Source: Paraburkholderia ribeironis (lineage in GTDB: Bacteria > Pseudomonadota > Gammaproteobacteria > Burkholderiales > Burkholderiaceae). Taken from it: a DNA stretch of 64,000 nucleotides. The DNA is taken from positions 1 to 64,000 of the forward strand of contig NZ_CYGX02000060.1 of the NCBI RefSeq assembly GCF_900019265.1. Reading direction: 5' to 3'. Made by a program: the position numbers and the translations under genes. Each line of letters begins with the position of its first letter. The first letter of the stretch is position 1. Below the pieces are notes generated by a model that was not told the origin of the DNA, made no database searches, and saw nothing but the letters and a program-made list of their open reading frames with translations. This document shows, piece after piece, positions 19,404-28,801 of the stretch.

Positions 19404-22400
19404 ATGCCAGACATCGCCGCATCATCGCAGTCCTCTCCGCCCGTCGCGCTCGTCAAGGCCGGCCAGCGTTTCGCCTTCGACGGCACGCACGGCTCGGCCG
19501 ACGCGCTGCTGATCGCCCGCTACCACCTGGCCTATCGCGAGAAGATGCCCTTGCTCGCGGTCGTCTGCGAAAGCGCCGTCGATGCGCAGCGCCTGTCGCA
19601 GGAAATCACCTTCTTCGCGCCCGACGCGCGGGTGCGCCTGCTGCCCGATTGGGAAACGCTCCCTTACGATACCTTTTCGCCGCACCAGGACCTGGTCTCC
19701 GAGCGCCTCGCCACGCTGCACGATCTCGGCGAAGGCCGCTGCGACATCCTGCTGGTGCCCGCCACCACCGCGCTCTACCGGATGCCGCCGGCATCGTTCC
19801 TCGCGGCCTACACGTTCTCGTTCTCGCAAGGCGAGCGCCTCGACGAAGCGAAGCTCAAGGCGCAACTGACGCTCGCCGGCTACGAGCACGTGAGCCAGGT
19901 GGTGCGTCCCGGCGAATACTGCGTGCGCGGCTCGCTGCTCGACCTGTTTCCGATGGGCTCGCCGCTGCCTTACCGGATCGACCTGTTCGACGACCAGGTC
20001 GATTCGATCCGCGCATTCGATCCCGACACGCAGCGCAGCCTCTATCCGGTCAAAGACGTGCGCCTCTTGCCTGGCCGCGAATTCCCCTTCGACGAAGCCG
20101 CGCGCACTGCATTCCGCAGCCGCTGGCGCGAAACCTTCGAAGGCGATCCGAGCCGCGCGTCGATCTACAAGGACATCGGCAACGGCGTGCCGTCCGCGGG
20201 CATCGAATACTATCTGCCGCTCTTCTTCGACGAAACCGCGACGCTGTTCCACTACTTGCCGCAAGGCGCGCAACTCGCGTTCGTCGGCGATCTCGACGCC
20301 GCGATCCGGCGCTTCAGCAACGACACGAAGCAGCGCTACAACTTCCTGTCGCACGATCGCGACCGGCCGATCCTCGAGCCGCAGCGCCTGTTCCTGTCGG
20401 ACGAGGATTTCTTCGCATTCGCCAAGCCGTTCGCGCGGCTCGTGTTGCCCGTCAACGCGGGAGGCGGCTGGTCGATTGCGCTGCCGAATCTCGCGATCGA
20501 CCGTCACTCGGACGATCCGGTGCTGGCTTTGCGCGCGTATCTCGACACCACGCCCAATCGTGTGCTGCTCGCCGCCGAATCGGCGGGCCGGCGCGAGACG
20601 CTGTTGCAGCTCCTGGCCGAAAACCATCTGAAACCGGTATCGAGCGACAGCTTCCAGGACTGGCTAACCGGCGACGCGCGTTTCTCGCTAGGCGTCGCGC
20701 CGCTCGCCAACGGTTTCTCCGTGCCGCTCGAAGGCCTCGCGATCATCACCGAAACCGAGCTGTACGGACCGCTCGCGCGCCGCGCCGGGCGCCGCCGGCA
20801 GGAACAGGCGAGCAACGTCGACTCGATGGTGCGCGATCTGTCCGAGCTGAAAGTGGGCGATCCGGTTGTGCATTCGCAGCATGGCATCGGCCGCTACATG
20901 GGTCTCGTCACGATGGACCTCGACGAAGGCGACACCGAGTTCCTGCACCTCGAATACGCGAGCGAGAGCAAGCTGTACGTGCCGGTCGCACAGCTGCACG
21001 TCATTTCGCGCTATAGCGGCGCCGATCCGGACAGTGCGCCGCTGCATTCGCTCGGCTCGGGCCAGTGGGAAAAAGCCAAGCGCAAGGCCGCGCAGCAGAT
21101 CCGCGACACCGCCGCCGAGCTGCTCAATCTCTACGCCCGCCGTGCCGCGCGTTCAGGCCATGCGTTCGCGCTCGAACCGAAAGACTACGTGAAGTTCGCC
21201 GAGAGCTTCGGCTTCGAGGAAACGCCCGACCAGGCCGCCGCGATCGCGGCCGTGATCGGCGACATGACGACCGGCAAGCCGATGGATCGCCTCGTGTGCG
21301 GCGACGTCGGCTTCGGCAAGACCGAGGTGGCACTGCGTGCGGCATTCATCGCGGTGATGGGCGGCAAGCAGGTGGCGCTGCTCTCGCCCACCACGCTGCT
21401 CGCCGAACAGCACACGCAGACCTTCACCGACCGCTTCTCCGACTGGCCCGTGCGGATCGCCGAGCTGTCGCGCTTCAAGACGACCAAAGAGATCAACGCG
21501 GCGATCCAGCAGATCAACGAAGGCGCAATCGACATCGTGATCGGCACGCACAAGCTGCTGTCGTCGGACGTGCAGTTCAAGCGGCTCGGGCTGGTGGTCA
21601 TCGACGAGGAACACCGCTTCGGCGTGCGTCAGAAAGAGGCGCTCAAGGCGCTGCGCGCGGAGGTGGACGTGCTCACGCTCACCGCCACGCCGATCCCGCG
21701 TACGCTCGGCATGGCGCTCGAAGGGCTGCGCGACTTCTCCGTGATCGCCACCGCGCCGCAAAAGCGCCTCGCGATCAAAACCTTCGTGCGCCGAGAGGAA
21801 GACAGCGTGATTCGCGAGGCGATGCTGCGCGAGCTCAAGCGCGGCGGCCAGGTGTACTTCCTGCACAACGAAGTCGAAACGATCGAGAATCGCCGGCAGA
21901 TGCTCGAAGCGCTGGTGCCCGAAGCGCGTATCGCGGTCGCGCATGGACAGATGCATGAGCGCGAGCTCGAACGCGTGATGCGCGACTTCGTTGCGCAACG
22001 CGCCAACGTGCTGCTGTGCACGACTATTATCGAAACCGGCATCGACGTGCCGAGCGCCAACACGATCCTGATTCATCGCTCCGACAAGTTCGGCCTCGCG
22101 CAGCTGCACCAGTTGCGGGGCCGGGTCGGCCGCTCGCATCACCAGGCCTATTCGTATCTGCTGGTGCACGATCCGCAAGGGCTGACCAAACAGGCGCAAC
22201 GCCGCCTCGAAGCGATCCAGCAGATGGAGGAACTCGGCTCGGGCTTCTATCTGGCGATGCACGACCTCGAGATTCGCGGCACGGGCGAAGTGCTCGGCGA
22301 CAAGCAGTCGGGCGAGATTCACGAGATCGGCTTCCAGCTCTACACCGACATGCTCAACGACGCGGTCAAGGCGCTCAAGGACGGCAAGGAGCCCGACCTC

Positions 22401-22886
22401 ACCGCGCCGCTTGCGGCGACCACCGAGATCAACCTGCACGCGCCGGCGATTCTGCCCGCCGACTATTGCGGCGACGTGCAGGAACGTCTGTCGCTCTACA
22501 AGCGCCTTGCGAACTGCGAACACAACGACTCGATCGACGGCATTCAGGAAGAACTGATCGACCGGTTCGGCAAGTTGCCGCCGCAAGCGCATGCGCTCGT
22601 GGAGACGCATCGTCTGCGGCTTGCCGCGAGGCCGCTGGGCATTTCGAAGATCGACGCGGCCGAAGCGGTGATCGGTCTGCAATTCATTCCCAACCCGCCG
22701 GTCGACGCGATGCGGATCATCGAGATGGTGCAGAAGCACAAGCACATCAAGCTCGCGGGCCAGGACAAGCTGCGTATCGAAACACGCAGCCCCGACCTCG
22801 CGGTGCGTGTCGCGACGGTCAAGGAGACCTTGCGCGCACTCGGTTCGCCGAGCCGCGGCACGTCGGTTGCTGCCGCCGTGCGCTGA
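19404..22886 (+). CDS. mfd: Mfd, transcription-repair coupling factor
   Basis: Removes RNA polymerase stalled at DNA lesions and recruits UvrA. The 1160-residue product has the UvrB-homology N-terminal region (about 1-330) and the CarD-like RNA polymerase interaction domain (VGDPVVHSQHGIGRYMGLV, about 480-550). The RecG-like translocase motor has Walker A CGDVGFGKTEVALRAAF and the DEEH box VVIDEEHRFGVRQKE, followed by TATPIPRTL and QLRGRVGRS. The C-terminal TRCF domain is complete. It is a single-gene unit divergent from ispD-ispF. Confidence 0.98.
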   Translation: MPDIAASSQSSPPVALVKAGQRFAFDGTHGSADALLIARYHLAYREKMPLLAVVCESAVDAQRLSQEITFFAPDARVRLLPDWETLPYDTFSPHQDLVSERLATLHDLGEGRCDILLVPATTALYRMPPASFLAAYTFSFSQGERLDEAKLKAQLTLAGYEHVSQVVRPGEYCVRGSLLDLFPMGSPLPYRIDLFDDQVDSIRAFDPDTQRSLYPVKDVRLLPGREFPFDEAARTAFRSRWRETFEGDPSRASIYKDIGNGVPSAGIEYYLPLFFDETATLFHYLPQGAQLAFVGDLDAAIRRFSNDTKQRYNFLSHDRDRPILEPQRLFLSDEDFFAFAKPFARLVLPVNAGGGWSIALPNLAIDRHSDDPVLALRAYLDTTPNRVLLAAESAGRRETLLQLLAENHLKPVSSDSFQDWLTGDARFSLGVAPLANGFSVPLEGLAIITETELYGPLARRAGRRRQEQASNVDSMVRDLSELKVGDPVVHSQHGIGRYMGLVTMDLDEGDTEFLHLEYASESKLYVPVAQLHVISRYSGADPDSAPLHSLGSGQWEKAKRKAAQQIRDTAAELLNLYARRAARSGHAFALEPKDYVKFAESFGFEETPDQAAAIAAVIGDMTTGKPMDRLVCGDVGFGKTEVALRAAFIAVMGGKQVALLSPTTLLAEQHTQTFTDRFSDWPVRIAELSRFKTTKEINAAIQQINEGAIDIVIGTHKLLSSDVQFKRLGLVVIDEEHRFGVRQKEALKALRAEVDVLTLTATPIPRTLGMALEGLRDFSVIATAPQKRLAIKTFVRREEDSVIREAMLRELKRGGQVYFLHNEVETIENRRQMLEALVPEARIAVAHGQMHERELERVMRDFVAQRANVLLCTTIIETGIDVPSANTILIHRSDKFGLAQLHQLRGRVGRSHHQAYSYLLVHDPQGLTKQAQRRLEAIQQMEELGSGFYLAMHDLEIRGTGEVLGDKQSGEIHEIGFQLYTDMLNDAVKALKDGKEPDLTAPLAATTEINLHAPAILPADYCGDVQERLSLYKRLANCEHNDSIDGIQEELIDRFGKLPPQAHALVETHRLRLAARPLGISKIDAAEAVIGLQFIPNPPVDAMRIIEMVQKHKHIKLAGQDKLRIETRSPDLAVRVATVKETLRALGSPSRGTSVAAAVR

Positions 22887-23042
22887 GTCTTTCCGGCACG
22901 CCTCGTTAGCGGCAGATTGCAGAAAACGGGGGGACGTGCGGCGTTTTTTTACGCTCGTGCTGCGGTGCGGCAATACCCACCGCAGCATACGGGGCGCATT
23001 TTTTTGGGTATGATCGAATGACTCAAATGCCGGAGTCTCGTC

Positions 23043-24353
23043 ATGTCTCACGTTGCTGGATCAGCCCAGTCCCCGTCATCGCCCGCCTCCGCGCCGAACG
23101 CTTCTGCACCCGCTTCACCGGTTTCACCGCTTTCACCCATTTCACTGCCCTGGGTGACCCGTCTCGTGTCGATGGACACGGTCAGCCGCAATCCGAATCT
23201 CGGCCTGATCGAAACCGTGCGCGACGAGTTGCGTGCGCTCGGTATCGAAGCCACGCTCACGCACGACCCGAGCGGCAAATGGGCGAACCTGTTCGCGACG
23301 ATCCCGGCACACGATGGCCGGACCAACGGCGGAGTGGTGCTGTCGGGCCATACGGACGTCGTGCCGGTGGATGGCCAGCAATGGGACAGCGATCCATTCA
23401 AGCCTGAGATTCGCGGCGACAAGCTGTATGGCCGTGGCACCTGCGACATGAAGGGCTTTATCGGCGCGGCGCTCGCACTGGTGCCGCACATGCAGCGCAC
23501 GCAGCTCGCCAAGCCGATTCACCTCGCGCTGTCGTTCGACGAAGAAGTGGGCTGCGCGGGCGCGCCGCTTCTGCTCGCCGACCTGATGAAGCGCGGCGTG
23601 AAGCCGGACGGTTGCATCGTCGGCGAGCCGACCAGCATGCGCCCGATCGTGGCGCACAAAGGCATCAACGCGTACCAGTGCTGCGTGCGCGGTCAGGCGG
23701 CGCATTCGTCGCTCACACCGCAGGGCTTGAACGCAATCGAATATGCCGCGCGGCTGATCTGCTACATCCGCGACATGGCCGATCAGTTCCGCGCGCAAGG
23801 CCCGTTCGACGAACTGTACGACGTGCCCTTCAGCACCGCGCAAACCAGCACGATCAGCGGCGGCAATGCGCTCAATACCGTGCCGGCCGAATGTAAATTC
23901 CAGTTCGAATTCCGCAATTTGCCCACGCTCGATCCCGAATCGATCTTTGCGCGCATCGATCAATACGCGCGTGAAACGCTGCTGCCGAAGATGCTGCGCG
24001 AGCATCCGTCGGCGGCGATCGAAATCACGAAGATCGCCGCGGCGCCCGGACTCGATTCATCTGAGCAAGCCGCGATCACGCAGCTGGTGCGCGCACTGAC
24101 CGCCGATCAGGACAAACGCAAGGTCGCCTATGGCACTGAAGCCGGGCTCTTTTCGCTGGCCGGCATCCCGACCATCGTGTGCGGACCTGGCGACATCCAG
24201 CAGGCGCACAAGGCCAACGAATTCGTTGAATTGAGTCAGTTGGTGGCATGCGAACGCTTTCTGCAGAAATTCATTCACAGCATGTCGGTGGACGCCCTGA
24301 AAGAAGTCCCCTTGGGGGGCGCCCCGAAGGAAGTCCCCTTGGGGACACCCTGA
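23043..24353 (+). CDS. argE: ArgE, acetylornithine deacetylase
   Basis: Zinc-dependent M20 amidohydrolase that releases acetate from N-acetylornithine in arginine synthesis. The 436-residue product has LSGHTDVVPVDGQQW with metal-binding His and Asp, GRGTCDMKGFI, FDEEVGCAGA with the catalytic Glu, and GEPTSM. A dimerisation lid domain sits in the middle and YGTEAGLFS lies near the end. Both ends are odd: about 30 N-terminal residues are S/P/A-rich, and the last 20 (DALKEVPLGGAPKEVPLGTP) are encoded by a duplicated G/C-run element. GGAG lies 8 bases before the ATG. Confidence 0.93.
   Translation: MSHVAGSAQSPSSPASAPNASAPASPVSPLSPISLPWVTRLVSMDTVSRNPNLGLIETVRDELRALGIEATLTHDPSGKWANLFATIPAHDGRTNGGVVLSGHTDVVPVDGQQWDSDPFKPEIRGDKLYGRGTCDMKGFIGAALALVPHMQRTQLAKPIHLALSFDEEVGCAGAPLLLADLMKRGVKPDGCIVGEPTSMRPIVAHKGINAYQCCVRGQAAHSSLTPQGLNAIEYAARLICYIRDMADQFRAQGPFDELYDVPFSTAQTSTISGGNALNTVPAECKFQFEFRNLPTLDPESIFARIDQYARETLLPKMLREHPSAAIEITKIAAAPGLDSSEQAAITQLVRALTADQDKRKVAYGTEAGLFSLAGIPTIVCGPGDIQQAHKANEFVELSQLVACERFLQKFIHSMSVDALKEVPLGGAPKEVPLGTP
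24303..24344. repeat. Duplicated 15-bp element at the 3' end of argE
   Basis: GAAGTCCCCTTGGGG occurs at 24303-24317 and again at 24330-24344, a 27-base period. Each copy holds the small palindrome CCCCTTGGGG, and the spacer contains a second palindrome, GGGGCGCCCC. The element encodes the C-terminal KEVPLGGAPKEVPLG of ArgE and probably folds in the mRNA. Confidence 0.8.
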
Positions 24354-24440
24354 AAAAATCCTCCAGGAGACGCTCACGTGCACTGAAACTGAGCATCGCA
24401 AAATGGGTCTTATGCATATCGACTAACTCAAGCTCCCGCC

Positions 24441-25472
24441 ATGTCAACCGCCACTCAGCACACCGACCACACGATCGACGGCGAGCCGATCCCCACGCTG
24501 GACGACATCGCCTCACAGCATTTTGCGTTGACGCCGTGGGTCATGCGAACGCCGGTGTTCGACCGGCTCGACTTTCCGTCGCTGCAAGGCACGCTGGTGA
24601 ATTTCAAGTTCGAACTGCTGCAGGCGGGCGGCAGCTTCAAGGCGCGCGGCGCGTTCACGAACCTGCTCGCACTCGACGAAAGCCAGCGCAGCGCGGGTGT
24701 CACCTGCGTGTCGGGCGGCAATCACGCGGTGGCGGTCGCCTATGCGGCGATGCGTCTGGGTATCAGCGCCAAGGTCGTGCTGTTTCGTTCGGCCAATGCG
24801 GCACGCGTTGCGCTGTGCCGGCAATATCGCGCCGAGGTCGTATTCGCGGAAGATCTGGCCGAGGCGTTCGAACTGGTGCGCCATATCGAGGCCGAGGAAG
24901 GCCGCTATTTCGTGCATCCGTTCAACGGCTATCGCACGGTGCTTGGCTCCGCCACGCTCGGCTACGAATGGGTCACGCAAACACCCGACCTCGAAGCGGT
25001 GATCCTGCCGATCGGCGGTGGCGGTCTTGCCGCCGGTGTCGCCACCGCGATGCGACTCGCGAATCCGTGTGTGCACGTGTACGGCGTCGAGCCTGAAGGC
25101 GCGGATGTGATGAGCAGGAGTTTCGCCGCCAACCACACGGTCAAGATGAGCCACATGCACAGCATCGCCGATTCGCTGATGTCGCCGCATACCGAGCAAT
25201 ATAGCTACGAGTTGTGCCGCCGTCATATCGACCAGCTCGTGACCGTCTCCGACGATCAGTTGCGCGCGGCCATGCTGATCTTGTTCGCACAACTGAAACT
25301 CGCGGTGGAACCGGCCTGCGCGGCCGCCACCGCTGCGCTGCTCGGGCCGCTGCGCGAGCAGTTGCAGGGCAAGCGCGTCGGCGTGTTGCTGTGCGGCGCC
25401 AATATCGACCCAGTCAGCTTTGCCGCGCACCTCGAACGTGCGCGCCATGGCGAGACACAGTTTCCTCAATAG
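24441..25472 (+). CDS. PLP-dependent threonine/serine dehydratase-like enzyme
   Basis: A fold-type II pyridoxal-phosphate enzyme of 343 residues. The PLP lysine is in GGSFKARGA, substrate binding is at SGGNHAVAVAYAA, and the glycine loop for the cofactor phosphate is PIGGGGLAAGV. It has no C-terminal ACT regulatory domain, so it resembles the catabolic/short threonine dehydratases or serine racemases rather than biosynthetic IlvA. Substrate cannot be told from the sequence; hydroxy-aspartate and serine/threonine are the family possibilities. It lies 88 bases after argE on the same strand and 88 bases before mscL. Confidence 0.85.
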   Translation: MSTATQHTDHTIDGEPIPTLDDIASQHFALTPWVMRTPVFDRLDFPSLQGTLVNFKFELLQAGGSFKARGAFTNLLALDESQRSAGVTCVSGGNHAVAVAYAAMRLGISAKVVLFRSANAARVALCRQYRAEVVFAEDLAEAFELVRHIEAEEGRYFVHPFNGYRTVLGSATLGYEWVTQTPDLEAVILPIGGGGLAAGVATAMRLANPCVHVYGVEPEGADVMSRSFAANHTVKMSHMHSIADSLMSPHTEQYSYELCRRHIDQLVTVSDDQLRAAMLILFAQLKLAVEPACAAATAALLGPLREQLQGKRVGVLLCGANIDPVSFAAHLERARHGETQFPQ

Positions 25473-25560
25473 AAACGTTCGCGTTACGGTGTCTGCAAAA
25501 CACTAGCCTATCTAGCTCAGGTTGGTATCATTCGGCTATCCACATCCCGGAGGCACCTCT

Positions 25561-26007
25561 ATGAGCATGGTCAAGGAATTCAAGGAATTTGCCCTCAAGG
25601 GCAACGTGATGGATCTCGCGGTCGGTGTGATTATCGGCGGCGCATTTTCCAGCATCGTCAATTCAATTGTTAAAGACCTGATCATGCCGGTTGTCGGACT
25701 TGCCACGGGCGGTCTCGATTTTTCCAATATGTTCATTCGCCTCGGCGAGATTCCAGCGAACTACAAAGGCAGTCCCGGTTCGTATAAAGACTTGCAGACA
25801 GCGGGTGTCGCGGTAATCGGTTATGGCTCGTTCATTACCGTGCTGATCAACTTCGTGATTCTCGCGTTCATCATTTTCCTGATGGTCAAGTTCATCAACA
25901 ATCTGCGCAAGCCAGCCGACGCCGCACCGGCAGAACCGCCGCCGACACCGGAAGACGTGCTGCTGCTGCGTGAAATCCGCGATTCGCTGCAGAGCTCAGC
26001 GCGTTGA
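25561..26007 (+). CDS. mscL: MscL, large-conductance mechanosensitive channel
   Basis: Inner-membrane pentameric channel that opens on membrane stretch and vents solutes during osmotic downshock. The 148-residue product begins MSMVKEFKEFALKGNVMDLAVGVIIGGAFSSIV, with the amphipathic N-terminal helix and TM1 containing the pore glycines. A periplasmic loop, TM2 (FITVLINFVILAFIIFLMVKFI) and a cytoplasmic helix ending EDVLLLREIRDSL follow. CGGAGG precedes the ATG by 7 bases. A strong terminator follows. Confidence 0.98.
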   Translation: MSMVKEFKEFALKGNVMDLAVGVIIGGAFSSIVNSIVKDLIMPVVGLATGGLDFSNMFIRLGEIPANYKGSPGSYKDLQTAGVAVIGYGSFITVLINFVILAFIIFLMVKFINNLRKPADAAPAEPPPTPEDVLLLREIRDSLQSSAR

Positions 26008-26041
26008 GCGTGACGATCCGGCCCATCGGCTGGATCCAGTG

Positions 26042-26085
26042 AAAAGGCCTGTTGCGATTCGTGTCGCCACAGGCCTTTCTTTTTG
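26042..26085 (+). terminator. Rho-independent terminator after mscL
   Basis: A 10-bp perfect stem AAAGGCCTGT (26043-26052) / ACAGGCCTTT (26069-26078), then CTTTTT. It lies between convergent mscL and the hybrid kinase gene, but the T-tract is on the plus strand. Confidence 0.85.
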
Positions 26086-26118
26086 TTGCGCGCGAAGCGC
26101 ACTTACCCGGCACCCGCG

Positions 26119-28092
26119 TCAAGCATCGTTGCGCGCCTTCCGATGCACCGCGTCTTCGATCATCGTTTCGAGCTGGCCGAAATTGACCGGCTTGGTCAGA
26201 TGCGACGTGAAGCCCGCCCCCATGCAACGGCGTACGTCCTCGTCGGTGCCGAAGCCGGTCAACGCGACGGCCGGCGCATCCGAATGCTCACGGAACGCCC
26301 TGATGAAATCGAGGCCCGTGCCATCCGGCAAACCGACATCGCTGACGATCAGATCGAATACCTGCAATTGCGTGGCGGCGAGCGCATCGTCGACGCGGCC
26401 CACCACCTTCACCTCGTGACCCAGGCTGCGGATCAGTTGCGCCATCACCTCGGCGGTATCCACGTGATCTTCGATCAACAGGACGTTCAGCCGGCCGGCC
26501 GTGTGCACCGCGTCCGGCGCGACGGTCGGTTGCGTTCGAACCGGCGCGGCGGCGGTCGGCATCGTGATCGTGAAAGTCGCGCCGCAGTGCGGCCCCGGGC
26601 TCTGCGCAATCACGGTACCACCGTGCAGATCCGTTAGCGCCCTGGTGATCGCGAGACCGAGCCCGAGTCCGCCGAATTGCCGCGTCATGTTCTGATCGCC
26701 CTGCTCGAACGCGTTGAACAGCTTCTCGATCTGGTCCGGCTCGATGCCAATGCCGGTATCTTCCACCGAGATCTGCACGTGCATGCGTTCGTCCTGCGTG
26801 CGCACATAGATATGGCCACCATCCGGCGTGAACTTGGCGGCGTTGCGAATCAGGTTCCACAGCATCTGTTGCAGGCGTGCGCGATCGGCCAGCACGTAGT
26901 GGTGCTTCGCGTGCTTGTCGACGTGCACGTCCTGCTGCTTGACCTTGATCTCACTGCGAAACAGTTCGAGCACGCTGTCTATCACCTCGTGCACGTCGAC
27001 GGTCTCCAGCGACAAACGCAGCTTGCCGTTCGCCACTCGCGTGAGATCGAGCAGGTCGTCGATCAGCCGCGCTTCGAGTTCGACATTGCGGCGGATCATG
27101 CGCACGTTGCTGCGCGCCTGGTCGGGCAGATCCGGGATCATCTCCAGCATGCTGGCGCCGGCCAGGACCGGCGTGAGCGGCGTGCGCAATTCGTGCGACA
27201 GCATCGCGAGAAAACGGTCTTTGGCGCGATTCGCCTCTTCAGCGACCTGACGGGCCGCCTGCTCCGACGCGAGCAGCCGCTCGCACTCCTCGATCGCCTC
27301 GCACTGCGCGTGGATGTCCGTGCAACTGCCGAACCATTTGCTGACATGACCTTCGGCGTCGCGCATCGCCATCACGCGGGCGTCGAACCAGCGATATTCG
27401 CCGTCGTGGCGACGAATTCGCAACTCGTGCCGATAGTCGTCGGCCGGGCTCGCCACCGCCTTGAGCCAGCCGCGGCGGATTTCTTCGCGATCGTCAGGAT
27501 GCACCGCGTCGAGCCACGCGAGCCCGTACGAGCTGTGTTTGGCGAGGCCGGTATAGTCGTACCACTGCTTGGACAAAAAATCGCAGTCGCCCGCGGCGTC
27601 GTACGTCATCACGAGATGCGGCAATGCTTCCGACAAGGTGCGGTAATGCTGTTCGCGATCGCGCAGCAGCAACGCTTCATCGGACGCGCGTTGCAGACGC
27701 ACCTGCGACAGCACGCGTTCGACGGCCTCCGGCAGATAGTCGAGATAGCCGCCCGACTTCGGCACTACATCGGACACGCCTGCGCGCAGCGCTTCGATGA
27801 CACGCGATTCGTCGGTGAAACCAGTCACGAGAATGGCGGGAATCCGCACGCCTTCCGCGCGCAGCCGGCGAAAGAAATCGAGTCCGGTCTGCGGTCCACT
27901 GAGTTGATAGTCGAGCACCAGCAGATCGGGGCTGCCGGCGGCGAGCCGCTCGCGGGCGGCCTCGACGCCGGCGCACAGCGCCACCCGGCAGCCGGCGCGT
28001 TCGAGCGACTTGCGCGCGAGCCGCAGGATGCCTTCGTCGTCATCGACGACAAGTACATACGCGGCGTGCGGCGTGGACACTTCTTCGGTCAT
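26119..28092 (-). CDS. Hybrid sensor histidine kinase with N- and C-terminal receiver domains
   Basis: A soluble 657-residue phosphorelay protein with no membrane segment. In order: a receiver domain (acidic VVDDDE, phospho-acceptor Asp61 in LLVLDYQLSG), a PAS sensor domain at about 145-265 (ending WFGSCTDIHAQ, the PAC motif), a dimerisation domain with His300 in LSHELRTPLTPV, an ATP-binding domain (NLIRNAAKFT, DTGIGIEPDQ, GLGLGLAI), and a second receiver at about 530-655 (SDVGLPDGTGLD). It is the last gene of a minus-strand trio with a single-domain receiver and a CHASE3-type kinase. No DNA-binding output is encoded nearby. Signal and target are unknown. Confidence 0.9.
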   Translation of the reverse strand: MTEEVSTPHAAYVLVVDDDEGILRLARKSLERAGCRVALCAGVEAARERLAAGSPDLLVLDYQLSGPQTGLDFFRRLRAEGVRIPAILVTGFTDESRVIEALRAGVSDVVPKSGGYLDYLPEAVERVLSQVRLQRASDEALLLRDREQHYRTLSEALPHLVMTYDAAGDCDFLSKQWYDYTGLAKHSSYGLAWLDAVHPDDREEIRRGWLKAVASPADDYRHELRIRRHDGEYRWFDARVMAMRDAEGHVSKWFGSCTDIHAQCEAIEECERLLASEQAARQVAEEANRAKDRFLAMLSHELRTPLTPVLAGASMLEMIPDLPDQARSNVRMIRRNVELEARLIDDLLDLTRVANGKLRLSLETVDVHEVIDSVLELFRSEIKVKQQDVHVDKHAKHHYVLADRARLQQMLWNLIRNAAKFTPDGGHIYVRTQDERMHVQISVEDTGIGIEPDQIEKLFNAFEQGDQNMTRQFGGLGLGLAITRALTDLHGGTVIAQSPGPHCGATFTITMPTAAAPVRTQPTVAPDAVHTAGRLNVLLIEDHVDTAEVMAQLIRSLGHEVKVVGRVDDALAATQLQVFDLIVSDVGLPDGTGLDFIRAFREHSDAPAVALTGFGTDEDVRRCMGAGFTSHLTKPVNFGQLETMIEDAVHRKARNDA

Positions 28093-28167
28093 GCGGACGG
28101 TTCTCTGGGTAGGTGGAACGGTCTATCTTGTCACGGCCGGCTTTCGGGTAGCTTCACACGCTGCCGG

Positions 28168-28713
28168 TCATGGCTCGGCAAGCCGATGCCCCGGCGGCAG
28201 CTTGATCACCTGCAGGAAGAAGCCGAGACGGCGCACGGCTTCGATGAATGCATCGTATTCGACCGGCTTGCAGATATAGACGTTGCAACCGAGTTCGTAG
28301 CAGCGCGCAATTTCACGCGGATCGTCGGTGGTGGTCAGCACGATCACCGGCACCATGGCGGTCTTCGGTGACGCCTTCAGACGCCGCAGCACCTCGAAGC
28401 CGTCGACCCGCGGCATTTTCAGATCGAGCAGCACGACGAAGTTCGCCAGCGCGTCGAGTGGCGGGAGCGGCGGGAGCGGCGGATAAGGGCTTGCCGCGGG
28501 GCTTGCCGCGCCCATCGGCGCGCCACGCTCGCCGGCACCGCCCGCGCCATCCGCCGGCGCCGCGCCGAAGAAGTAATCGAGCGCCTGCTGGCCGTCGCGC
28601 AAGCGTATGAAACAGTTCGAAATGCCCGCACGGCGCAGATTGCGCTCCACCAGCGTGGCGTGGCCGTCGTCGTCTTCGATCAGTACGATGCTGACCGTTT
28701 CCCCGTGACTCAT
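28168..28713 (-). CDS. Single-domain response regulator (Rcp1-like) with proline-rich insert
   Basis: A receiver-only protein of 181 residues. It has acidic pocket IEDDDGHATLVERNL, phospho-acceptor Asp97 in VVLLDLKMPRVDGFEVLRRL, and the switch region VIVLTTTDDPREIARCYELGCNVYICKPVEY. This pattern, with the E/DDDxxH start, matches the Rcp1 group that accepts phosphate from membrane or phytochrome-type kinases. Residues about 51-88, between the second helix and the phospho-acceptor strand, are a Gly/Ala/Pro-rich insert (PYPPLPPLPPL) not normally present in this fold. GGAGAGCCT lies just before the ATG. The gene follows the membrane kinase at 28802 by 88 bases. Confidence 0.88.
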   Translation of the reverse strand: MSHGETVSIVLIEDDDGHATLVERNLRRAGISNCFIRLRDGQQALDYFFGAAPADGAGGAGERGAPMGAASPAASPYPPLPPLPPLDALANFVVLLDLKMPRVDGFEVLRRLKASPKTAMVPVIVLTTTDDPREIARCYELGCNVYICKPVEYDAFIEAVRRLGFFLQVIKLPPGHRLAEP

Positions 28714-28801
28714 AGGCTCTCCGTGCTAACGATTGGTCCGTGCATGAGTCCATCCGTGCACCCGCCCTGTTCGCGGCGCGGCGGCCGTGGCCCGTGCCGC
28801 G

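Noticed and set aside
21153..23051. A 632-codon open frame opposite mfd
   Set aside because: Antisense shadow of mfd; Arg/His/Val-rich without motifs or a ribosome-binding site.
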